Below, one piece after another: positions 24,831-31,054 of a stretch of DNA of 35,348 nt (position 1 is its first letter; each line of letters starts with the position of its first letter). Origin of the DNA: a virus; the IMG/VR virus record IMGVR_UViG_3300037325_000526, positions 1-35,348 of that record, one strand, 5' to 3'. A program made the translations under genes and the position numbers. The notes below the pieces were generated by a model. It was not told the origin of the DNA. It searched no databases and saw only the letters and a list, made by a program, of their open reading frames with translations.

Positions 24831-24862
24831 GGCGCTTTGAATAGCCTCAACATATTGAAAAT

Positions 24863-24884
24863 AAATAGGAAAAACTGCCTATTT
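24863..24884. promoter_or_regulatory. Inverted repeat AAATAGG-N8-CCTATTT, candidate operator
   Basis: A perfect 7-bp dyad with an 8-base centre lies in the AT-rich gap between the divergent small terminase gene and the early plus-strand operon. TTGAAA (24855-24860) nearby could serve as a -35 box. Binding of a phage repressor or late activator is a guess from position. Confidence 0.5.
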
Positions 24885-24914
24885 GAGTTGATTACACTCC
24901 CGGACAGAGCGATT
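24883..24914 (+). promoter_or_regulatory. Shared leader element, copy 1
   Basis: This 32-base segment matches the segment at 26343-26374 at 23 of 32 positions with no gaps. The best-conserved parts are TTG, ACTCCC and CAGAGCGATT. It lies 55 bases before the first early gene. TACACT within it is a possible -10 box. Role unproven. Confidence 0.45.
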
Positions 24915-24969
24915 CATGGTGTCAGAAAGCGGGTGCATCGCACCTCGCACACAAGGATCGGAGACAGCC

Positions 24970-25188
24970 ATGCGCGCACAAGAGAAGATGGGACACAGCT
25001 CGATGAGCGAAGGGTGGAGAGACCACACCAGCCCTGCGCAGGAGCGGGTGAACTGGGTGATGGACGAAGTGATGTCCGGGCGGATGAGCCAGGCCGACGG
25101 GATGGTCGAGATGGCACGCGCCCAAGAGATGATGCGCGACGAAGCCCGTGCGCAGACGACTCACCCCGAGCATCGCTGGGAGGAGTGA
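24970..25188 (+). CDS. Small early phage protein, unknown function
   Basis: This is a 72-residue, charged, Met-rich protein (SEGWRDHTSPAQERVNWVMDEVMSGRMSQADGMVEMARAQEMMRDEARAQ) that looks helical and soluble. I do not recognise a family. GGAG lies 7 bases before the ATG at 24970; earlier in-frame ATGs are less well placed. It is the first gene of the plus-strand early operon and is followed after 2 bases by the next gene. Confidence 0.6.
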   Translation: MRAQEKMGHSSMSEGWRDHTSPAQERVNWVMDEVMSGRMSQADGMVEMARAQEMMRDEARAQTTHPEHRWEE

Positions 25189-25190
25189 GC

Positions 25191-25625
25191 ATGGCTGGAC
25201 GCAAAGCCAATCCGACCGCCGCCCGCGATGCCCTGATCTTTGAGATCGCCCAGCGCCACCTCTTTCTCGAAACCTTGGAGACCCGCAACCGCGACCGGCT
25301 TGATTTCCACGACACCGCCGTCTGGGCGATCCGTTCCGCGCTGGTCGCCGCCTATGAGGCCGGACGCCGCTCCGCTGAAACCACCACACCCCAATTCTCA
25401 AAGGACACGATCATGGCCATCGCCACTACCGCCGACACGACACGCATCTTTATCGACCGCAGCCGCTTCATTGAGGCCATGAGCGTGACCACGCTGCAGG
25501 GCCACTTCAACGACCTCAACCTGAATTCCGAGGTCTTCGAGATGGCGGGGCGGGTCGGGATCGACTGCCTCACCATTGAGTTGGCCGATGTCGTTCCCGT
25601 CCTGAAACAGCACGGGCTCATCTGA
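25191..25625 (+). CDS. Two-part early protein with DUF6900-like N-terminal half
   Basis: The product has 144 residues. The N-terminal half (IFEIAQRHLFLETLETRNRDRLDFHDTAVWAIRSALVAAYEAGRR) resembles the DUF6900 family of phage proteins. The C-terminal half (TRIFIDRSRFIEAMSVTTLQGHFNDLNLNSEVF onward) is unrelated to it. An in-frame ATG at 25413 between the halves has AAAGGA about 7 bases upstream, so the second half could also be made as a separate 70-residue protein, or two genes may have fused by loss of a stop codon. GGAGG precedes the first ATG. Function unknown. Confidence 0.65.
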   Translation: MAGRKANPTAARDALIFEIAQRHLFLETLETRNRDRLDFHDTAVWAIRSALVAAYEAGRRSAETTTPQFSKDTIMAIATTADTTRIFIDRSRFIEAMSVTTLQGHFNDLNLNSEVFEMAGRVGIDCLTIELADVVPVLKQHGLI

Positions 25626-25657
25626 GCCCGTGCGAAACCCGCAACACGGAGACACTC

Positions 25658-25957
25658 ATGAGCACGCGCGCGCAGATCGCCATCGAAGTTAGGCCCGGGG
25701 AATGGGCCCACATTTATTGCCACTACGATGGCTACCCCGGCCACATGTTGCCCGCACTGGCGCGATGGACACCCGAAGACGTCCTCGCCACCCGCGAGAT
25801 CCGTCAGCTGCGCGCCGGTGAGATCGAGGGGTTTGAGCACCCCCGAGACCCAATCCTCCTGTCGCGCCCGACCTGCCAGTTCTGCCACCTCTACATCTGG
25901 CAGGACGGCGCTTGGGCCGAGATCATCCCCGAGCCCTGTGAAAGGCCCCTGCCATGA
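25658..25957 (+). CDS. Conserved early phage protein, unknown function
   Basis: The product has 99 residues, with a patterned N-terminus (RAQIAIEVRPGEWAHIYCHYDGYPGHMLPAL) that resembles a phage protein with conserved His and Tyr in a YCHYDGYP motif, and a C-terminal CQFCHLYIW that may bind metal together with the other Cys and His. GGAG lies 7 bases before the ATG. It overlaps the next gene by ATGA. The function is unknown; the Cys and His pattern is what can be seen. Confidence 0.65.
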   Translation: MSTRAQIAIEVRPGEWAHIYCHYDGYPGHMLPALARWTPEDVLATREIRQLRAGEIEGFEHPRDPILLSRPTCQFCHLYIWQDGAWAEIIPEPCERPLP

Positions 25958-26316
25958 CGCTGCCTCCCAATTGCCTGCCCGAAGGCGAGACTCTCGTAGA
26001 TCTAGCGCGCCGCGAGTGTGCCATCGGTTTTGAATTGCGCTTTTGCCGCAGCGTCGCTGTCTCGCCCGGCGACCGCGATACCATCACCTGCGATCCGCCC
26101 GAAGCGGAGTTTGCCACGCTTTTCGCCCTGACAGATCTGGGTGAGGCCATCGCCATCCATGACATGGAGCTCTCCAGCGCAGGGGCGGACGAGGTGGCCG
26201 CCGTCGCCCGCGCGCTGTTTGTCGCCATGATCAACGCGCGGCGCGATCCACCCGACGCAGCACAACGACACGAGGCCGAACAGGCGGCGCTGACCGGTTC
26301 CCACCAGATATATTGA
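25954..26316 (+). CDS. Early phage protein, unknown function
   Basis: The product has 120 residues with no motif that I recognise. It is acidic, with a helical C-terminal half (SSAGADEVAAVARALFVAMINARRDPPDAAQRHEAEQAAL). The start overlaps the previous stop by 4 bases, so the two are translationally coupled. The last genes of this first early transcript end here, before an AT-rich gap. Confidence 0.6.
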   Translation: MTLPPNCLPEGETLVDLARRECAIGFELRFCRSVAVSPGDRDTITCDPPEAEFATLFALTDLGEAIAIHDMELSSAGADEVAAVARALFVAMINARRDPPDAAQRHEAEQAALTGSHQIY

Positions 26317-26322
26317 TCATAA

Positions 26323-26337
26323 AGCAATGATATTGCT
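26323..26337. promoter_or_regulatory. Inverted repeat AGCAAT-GAT-ATTGCT, candidate operator
   Basis: A perfect 6-bp dyad around GAT lies in the AT-rich 103-base gap before the second early transcript, five bases upstream of the second copy of the shared leader element. This mirrors the arrangement at 24863-24914, although the dyad sequences differ. Confidence 0.45.
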
Positions 26338-26342
26338 CGCTA

Positions 26343-26374
26343 TTGCCTACACTAAACTCCCCATCAGAGCGATT
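26343..26374 (+). promoter_or_regulatory. Shared leader element, copy 2
   Basis: This is the partner of the segment at 24883-24914 (23 of 32 identical). It lies 45 bases before the gene that starts at 26420. TAAACT is the equivalent of TACACT in copy 1 and could be a -10 box. Confidence 0.45.
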
Positions 26375-26419
26375 GTGATTACACGAAAACGATGCAACTC
26401 ACCGAAGGATGACCAAGCC

Positions 26420-26647
26420 ATGACCACCCGCCGCGCCACAGACAACTCCAAAGCCCTCGACGCCTTTATGACCACCAAGGTCCAGATCGACGCGATGTTG
26501 ACGCGCTTGACGGCCCTGAGCGATGACCATTTCAACACCCATCCCGACGAGATCAACTGGGGCGACGTTGGCACCCTGAACCACTATGCCAGCCTGCTGC
26601 GCCAGATCACCGACAGCGCCTTCAAGGAGGGCGAACATGCCGCGTAA
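26420..26647 (+). CDS. Small early phage protein, unknown function
   Basis: The 75-residue protein is mostly helical (DNSKALDAFMTTKVQIDAMLTRLTALSDDHF then INWGDVGTLNHYASLLRQITDSAF). No family recognised. AAGGA lies 10 bases before the ATG at 26420; the frame is open upstream, but that extension lies in the AT-rich leader and is not conserved in character. It overlaps the next gene by 11 bases, and the next gene's ribosome site is inside its coding end. Confidence 0.6.
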   Translation: MTTRRATDNSKALDAFMTTKVQIDAMLTRLTALSDDHFNTHPDEINWGDVGTLNHYASLLRQITDSAFKEGEHAA

Positions 26648-27239
26648 TCCCGCCCAGCGTCACCAGATCGAACAGGAGCCCGTCATGCCGAAACTTACCG
26701 ACACCCAAACCATCATCCTGAGCGCCGGGGCCCAGCGCCCCGACAACCTCGCCCTGCCGCTGCCCAAGGGGTTGCACGGTGCGGCGGCGAAGATGGCTGT
26801 CACCAAAATGATATCACACGGCTGGCTGCAGGAGGTCGACGCCAATCTGCGGCGCGGCGAGCCGATGTGGCGCGAAACTGGCGATGGTCATGGCACCACG
26901 CTGGTGGTGACCGATGCGGGGCTTGAGGCCATCGGGATTGAGCCGGTGGCGGACCCGCAGCCGACCGCAGCGGAGACGCCGAAACCGGTCACCATCCGCG
27001 CAGGGACCAAGCAGGCCCAGATCATTGCGCTGCTGCAGCGCCCCGAAGGTGCGGCGATCACCGAAATCGTGGCCGAAACTGGCTGGATGGCTCATTCGGT
27101 GCGCGGCATGATTTCTGGGGCGCTGAAAAAGAAGCTGGGCCTTCCCATTGCCGCTGAAAAGGTCGATGGCAGAGGCACCGTGTACAGGTTGGACGCGGCC
27201 TGCCGCCCTGCTTTACGGCACGGATCACCTGCGATGTAA
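26637..27239 (+). CDS. DUF3489 winged-helix protein
   Basis: The 200-residue protein has the DUF3489 layout: KLTDTQTIILSAGAQRPDNLALPLPKG and then a winged-helix DNA-binding domain (RAGTKQAQIIALLQRPEGAAITEIVAETGWMAHSVRGMISGALKKKLGLPI, about 134-184). It may be a regulator of phage or host genes. The ATG at 26637 has a perfect AAGGAGG 6 bases upstream; an ATG at 26685 with AGGAG is a real alternative, closer to the conserved domain start. Its end overlaps the convergent small membrane protein gene by 15 bases. Confidence 0.8.
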   Translation: MPRNPAQRHQIEQEPVMPKLTDTQTIILSAGAQRPDNLALPLPKGLHGAAAKMAVTKMISHGWLQEVDANLRRGEPMWRETGDGHGTTLVVTDAGLEAIGIEPVADPQPTAAETPKPVTIRAGTKQAQIIALLQRPEGAAITEIVAETGWMAHSVRGMISGALKKKLGLPIAAEKVDGRGTVYRLDAACRPALRHGSPAM

Positions 27240-27452
27240 ACGAGAGCGCCTGCGTTCAAACAGGCGGCGAAGCGTGTAGCTGCGCAGCAATGAGATACCC
27301 ATGAAGATCGCGCTGATGGCGAGGTTCTCGCCCAAGCTCGGATGCAGCCCGAACCATGGGAACACCACGATCTGGGTTGCCAGCGCCAGCCCGTAGCCCA
27401 CAGCCACATTGGTAATGGCCTCGATCAGCGACATGCGGCGCGACTGGGTCAT
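27225..27452 (-). CDS. Small membrane protein, DUF7220-like
   Basis: The 75-residue protein starts SQSRRMSL-like (TQSRRMSLIEAITNVAVGYGLALATQIVVFPWFGLHPSLGENLAISAIFMGISLLRSYTLRRLFE) with two hydrophobic segments and a basic end, a pattern often seen in Rhodobacterales prophages (DUF7220-like, from memory). Function unknown. It overlaps the preceding gene by ATGA and ends tail-to-tail with the DUF3489 gene. Confidence 0.75.
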   Translation of the reverse strand: MTQSRRMSLIEAITNVAVGYGLALATQIVVFPWFGLHPSLGENLAISAIFMGISLLRSYTLRRLFERRRSRLHRR

Positions 27453-27958
27453 ATCACCGGTCCCAGAATCTGAAATTCATCACGGATGACCTTGGCGGTC
27501 TCGGTCGCCTGCAATTCATTGAACACGCGCGCGGCAATGCGGCCCACATTCACGATGATGCAGGCGTTCTCGTCTGGCGCGATCAGCAGCTCCTCGTACT
27601 CGGTATGGCGCAGGAACTCACACGGGGCCTCAAAGGTGAGGTGGTCGTCACTCGGACGGATCAGCCAAAGCACGCCGGCGCAATCATCCGGCGCGTCGAT
27701 CCGACCCTGCAGAAACGGTGACAGGTGTTCTTGAACCAGCCCGAATGCGATAGACGGACCAAAGCCGAGCTTGCGCAGATCCTGTGCCGCTGCAACCGCC
27801 ACAACATCTCTCCAGCTATACCAGCGCGCCTTTCCGGGCTTTGGCGTGTCTTCCGGCCGAAAGTCGTTCCGGGATATGGCTTGGTTCAGGTCCGCGCGTG
27901 TGATCGGAATGGTCCGTATGAGGTCGGCGTTGCGCCAGATTGGGACGTCGATAATCAT
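27449..27958 (-). CDS. MerR-like DNA-binding protein, putative
   Basis: The product has 169 residues. The N-terminal part (TRADLNQAISRNDFRPEDTPKPGKARWYSWRDVVAVAAAQDLRKLGFGPSIAFGLVQEHL, about 20-80) looks like a MerR-type winged helix with a helix-turn-helix and a following helical arm. The C-terminal half shows no known ligand domain. Function and partner are inferred only from the fold. It overlaps the methyltransferase gene upstream by 4 bases, so it is coupled to the DNA modification operon. Confidence 0.55.
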   Translation of the reverse strand: MIIDVPIWRNADLIRTIPITRADLNQAISRNDFRPEDTPKPGKARWYSWRDVVAVAAAQDLRKLGFGPSIAFGLVQEHLSPFLQGRIDAPDDCAGVLWLIRPSDDHLTFEAPCEFLRHTEYEELLIAPDENACIIVNVGRIAARVFNELQATETAKVIRDEFQILGPVI

Positions 27959-29319
27959 TTCTGTCGTGTTTCCCTGCCAATGGTGGTCTCGTTACGATTT
28001 TCCAGCTGTCCCTTTCGCCCCGTCGCCATCTCCCACCGCCGCACGGCCACGTCGCAATAAACCGGGTCAAGTTCCAACGCGAAACACCGCCGCCCAGTGC
28101 GTTCGGCGGCGACGATCTGGGTGCCAGAGCCGCAGAACGGCTCGTAGATCAGATCGCCCGGATCCGAGAACGCTGTCAGCACCGCCTCGACCAGCGCCAC
28201 CGGGAACACTGCCGGGTGCGATCCGGCAGCACCCAGCCCACCCTTATGGCGCATGATCCTGAACACGCTGTCGGGAATGCGGTGGCTTTGGATCGCGTTG
28301 CCCGTTCCGGTCTTGGCGTGGACGGTGCCGTCGGCACCGCGCAGACCACCGCCGCCGAGGACCTCGCCCGCGTGCTTGGACGGGACGGTCTTGTGCGGTT
28401 TGCGGGGCGCGCGGTTGAAGTGGAAAATGAACTCGTGTGACGGGGCCAGGCGGCCGTTCCAATCGCCCGGCAGACCCGGGCCCTGATCCCAGACATACCA
28501 GCCAAACCGTCGCCAGCCAGATTTGCGCATCCATTCGACCCATCCTTCCCAATAGGGCTGCCATTCGCTGTCGCGGTGTACGAGGCCCAGATTGACCAGC
28601 AGTTGCGCATCAGCGGTGATCGGGGCTGTGGCAAACACGCCCTGCATCAGCGCATCCCAATCGCCGACCTTTTCCTTGGCCGCGCCGTATTCACGCTGCT
28701 GGGCATAGGGTGGTGAGGTGAACATCAGCGTCGCCGCCTCATTCTGCATCAGCTGGGCCACGGCGGCAGGATCCGTCGCGTCGCCGCAACACAGCCAGTG
28801 CTTGCCCAGCGACCAGATGTCGCCCGGCTTGGTGATGGGGTCGGCGGGTGGCTCCGGAATGGCGTCGGCGGCATCGTCGGAAATCGCGGGACGGTCGTCA
28901 GCGTCTGCCAGCAGGGCGTCCAACTCATCCTCGGGGATTCCGATCAGCCCGAGGTCAAAATCCTGGGCCAGCAGCGCCTGCAACTCCTGCAAGAGCAGCG
29001 CCTCGTCCCAGCCGCCCAACTCGGTCAGTTTGTTGTCAGCGATGCGATAGGCTCGGCGCTGTGCCTCGTTCAGATGGCCCAGCACGATGACAGGGGCCTC
29101 GGTTAGTCCCAGATGGACAGCTGCCAGGATGCGACCATGGCCAGCGATCAACTCGCCATCGGCCGCGACCAGCACCGGGACGGTCCAACCGAATTCCGCC
29201 ATGCTGGCGGCGATCTTCGCGACCTGATCAGCGTCATGTATCTTGGCGTTGCGGGCGTATGGTTTCAGCCGGGCCAAAGGCCAATGTTCGATCCGGCCCG
29301 GCAGGACTGGCGCATTCAT
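27955..29319 (-). CDS. ParB-like domain plus DNA methyltransferase (TSPPY type)
   Basis: The 454-residue protein has an N-terminal ParB/Spo0J-like nuclease-fold domain (about 10-110: ARNAKIHDADQVAKIAASM, GELIAGHGRILAA) and a C-terminal beta-class methyltransferase. Motif IV is TSPPY (201-205) and the AdoMet-binding motif I is FCGSGT (395-400). SPPY-type motif IV is common in N4-cytosine enzymes, so this may methylate cytosine; that is inference. The gene overlaps its paralogue by 4 bases and probably modifies phage DNA, which would protect it from host restriction. Confidence 0.85.
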   Translation of the reverse strand: MNAPVLPGRIEHWPLARLKPYARNAKIHDADQVAKIAASMAEFGWTVPVLVAADGELIAGHGRILAAVHLGLTEAPVIVLGHLNEAQRRAYRIADNKLTELGGWDEALLLQELQALLAQDFDLGLIGIPEDELDALLADADDRPAISDDAADAIPEPPADPITKPGDIWSLGKHWLCCGDATDPAAVAQLMQNEAATLMFTSPPYAQQREYGAAKEKVGDWDALMQGVFATAPITADAQLLVNLGLVHRDSEWQPYWEGWVEWMRKSGWRRFGWYVWDQGPGLPGDWNGRLAPSHEFIFHFNRAPRKPHKTVPSKHAGEVLGGGGLRGADGTVHAKTGTGNAIQSHRIPDSVFRIMRHKGGLGAAGSHPAVFPVALVEAVLTAFSDPGDLIYEPFCGSGTQIVAAERTGRRCFALELDPVYCDVAVRRWEMATGRKGQLENRNETTIGRETRQK

Positions 29320-30575
29320 GCCGCCAGCCTCTTGGCCTTCAGCTCGGCGAAAGTTTCATCGGTTTCGGCTAGGACAGCGTTCGCACCGGTGAACTGCTGC
29401 CAACGCTCGATGGCCACATCGACATAGGCCGGGTTCAACTCGATCCCGAGGCAGACGCGGCCGGTGGTTTCCGCCGCGATCAGCGTGGTGCCCGATCCCA
29501 TGAAGGGTTCAAACACCGCCTGACCCGGGCTGGAATTGTTCAGGATCGGGCGGCGCATGCATTCGACCGGCTTTTGCGTGCCGTGGACCGTGGCGACGTC
29601 CTGGTCCTTGCCGGAGATGTGCCACAGCGTGGTCTGCTTGCGATCCCCCGCCCAATGGCCCTTGCCGGTCTTTTTCACGGCATACCAGCAGGGTTCATGC
29701 TGCCAGTGATAATCGCCGCGGGAAAGGACGAGGCGATCCTTGGCCCAGATGATCTGCGACCGCACGGTGAAACCTGCCGCCACCAGGCTCTCAGCCACGG
29801 TCGAGGAATGCAGCGCCCCATGCCAGACATAGGCGACATCGCCGGGGAACAGCGCCCAAGCCTCGCGCCAATCGGCCCGATCGTCGTTCAGCACTTTCCC
29901 GGTGCGTTTGGTCTTGGCCGCACCCGCCTGGTTGCGCCAGCTTGGGTCATACTCCACGCCATAGGGCGGATCAGTGACCATCAAGAGCGGCTTCACATCG
30001 CCCAGCAGCCGCCCGACCACATCGCCCGATGTGCTGTCGCCGCAGATCAGCCGGTGTGACCCGAGCTGCCAAAGGTCGCCTGCCAGTGACACCGGCGTGA
30101 TGGGCGGTTCGGGAATGTCATCTTCGCCCTCGACCGCGCCGCCTGCCACCTGATCCGGATCGCGCAGCAGGGCGTCCAGATCCTCGTCGGTGATCCCGAG
30201 CAACGACAAGTCGAAATCCTCGGCCAGCAAGCCCGCGATTTCGTCGCGCAGCATGGCCTCGTCCCATTCGCCCAGCTCGGTCAGTTTGTTGTCGGCGATC
30301 CGGTATGCGCGGCGCTCTGCCTCGTCGAGGTGGCTGAGCCGGATCACTGGCACATCCTTCAACCCCAACATCGCCGCCGCCAGCACCCGGCCGTGCCCCG
30401 CGATTAGTTCCCCATCGTCAGCCACCATGCAGGGCACGGTCCAGCCGAACTTGGCCATGCTGGCCGCGATCTTGGCCACCTGGTCCGTGCCGTGGATCTT
30501 GGCATTGCGGGCGTAGGGGCGCAGCCTGTCGAGCGGCCAAGTCTCGATCTGGCTCGGTGCGAAGACTAGGTCCAT
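29316..30575 (-). CDS. ParB-like domain plus DNA methyltransferase (DPPY type)
   Basis: The 419-residue protein has the same layout as its neighbour, with a near-identical N-terminal ParB-like domain (YARNAKIHGTDQVAKIAASM, GELIAGHGRVLAA, YRIADNKLTELG) but a clearly different methyltransferase half: motif IV is DPPYG (202-206) and motif I FMGSGT (358-363), typical of N6-adenine enzymes. The pair thus probably arose by duplication of the ParB domain and replacement or divergence of the catalytic part. It is the first gene of the minus-strand early operon. The ATG at 30575 lacks a strong ribosome site. Confidence 0.88.
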   Translation of the reverse strand: MDLVFAPSQIETWPLDRLRPYARNAKIHGTDQVAKIAASMAKFGWTVPCMVADDGELIAGHGRVLAAAMLGLKDVPVIRLSHLDEAERRAYRIADNKLTELGEWDEAMLRDEIAGLLAEDFDLSLLGITDEDLDALLRDPDQVAGGAVEGEDDIPEPPITPVSLAGDLWQLGSHRLICGDSTSGDVVGRLLGDVKPLLMVTDPPYGVEYDPSWRNQAGAAKTKRTGKVLNDDRADWREAWALFPGDVAYVWHGALHSSTVAESLVAAGFTVRSQIIWAKDRLVLSRGDYHWQHEPCWYAVKKTGKGHWAGDRKQTTLWHISGKDQDVATVHGTQKPVECMRRPILNNSSPGQAVFEPFMGSGTTLIAAETTGRVCLGIELNPAYVDVAIERWQQFTGANAVLAETDETFAELKAKRLAA

Positions 30576-30660
30576 GGGCGGTTCTCATTTGGGGCAGGGC
30601 GGACGTGCCGAAGCGCGCCGGGCAATGCCAGCGACACGATCAGGATCCGCGATGTGGGGG

Positions 30661-30698
30661 AAAAAGAAAGCGCCCGCGAGGGTTATCCTCCGGGCGCT
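30661..30698 (-). terminator. Rho-independent terminator downstream of hsdR
   Basis: On the minus strand AGCGCCCGGAGG pairs with CCTC-G-CGGGCGCT with one bulge around a 5-base loop, followed by TTTCTTTTT. It would end transcription from hsdR before the methyltransferase operon, and marks a transcriptional border between the defence locus and the prophage. Confidence 0.75.
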
Positions 30699-30832
30699 AT
30701 TCTTCGATGATCAATAGGTAGGTCAAGGGGGCTAGAAATGTCAATCCATTTTCTGCCTTGGAATCAACGTGTTCAGAGATGGCCGGAAGCTTCTGGCGTA
30801 GAGATGCGTTCCTATGGTGGCTACTGGCGAAG

Positions 30833-30960
30833 GTGGCTTCCGTCAGGTGGCCGCCTTGGCTTCCGAAAGAAATCCACCTTGCAGCGGCCAGCCGGGTAAG
30901 TCACTGATATTGATTCATATTGCCGAAGCGATCTATGGGGGTGGCTTCCAAGTGGCTTCC
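30833..30960. repeat. Short direct repeats GTGGCTTCC
   Basis: GTGGCTTCC occurs at 30833-30841, 30941-30949 and 30952-30960, with a one-base variant TTGGCTTCC at 30856-30864. Two copies are only 2 bases apart. Such clusters of short direct repeats occur at integrase arm sites and in regulator binding regions; no integrase gene is in view. Confidence 0.45.
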
Positions 30961-31054
30961 CCGGTGAAAAAGCCACGCGCTAGCGAAATGCCGCGCTCAG
31001 CCCCCCCCCGCATACAAAAAGGGCCGGGGAGGAACCATGCCAGGGGGGCAGCGC

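Larger units (their letters stand above)
30576..31054. other. Non-coding junction between prophage early operon and restriction locus
   Basis: This 479-base stretch holds no gene that I can support. It contains a terminator (30661-30698), four copies of a GGCTTCC-type repeat, and a run of nine C (31001-31009). Composition shifts here from GC-rich to AT-richer. A plus-strand frame of 88 codons exists but has no ribosome site and no recognisable sequence. Confidence 0.6.

Noticed and set aside
30576-31054. tRNA gene as attachment site
   Set aside because: I looked for cloverleaf arms and a T-loop in this stretch and found none.
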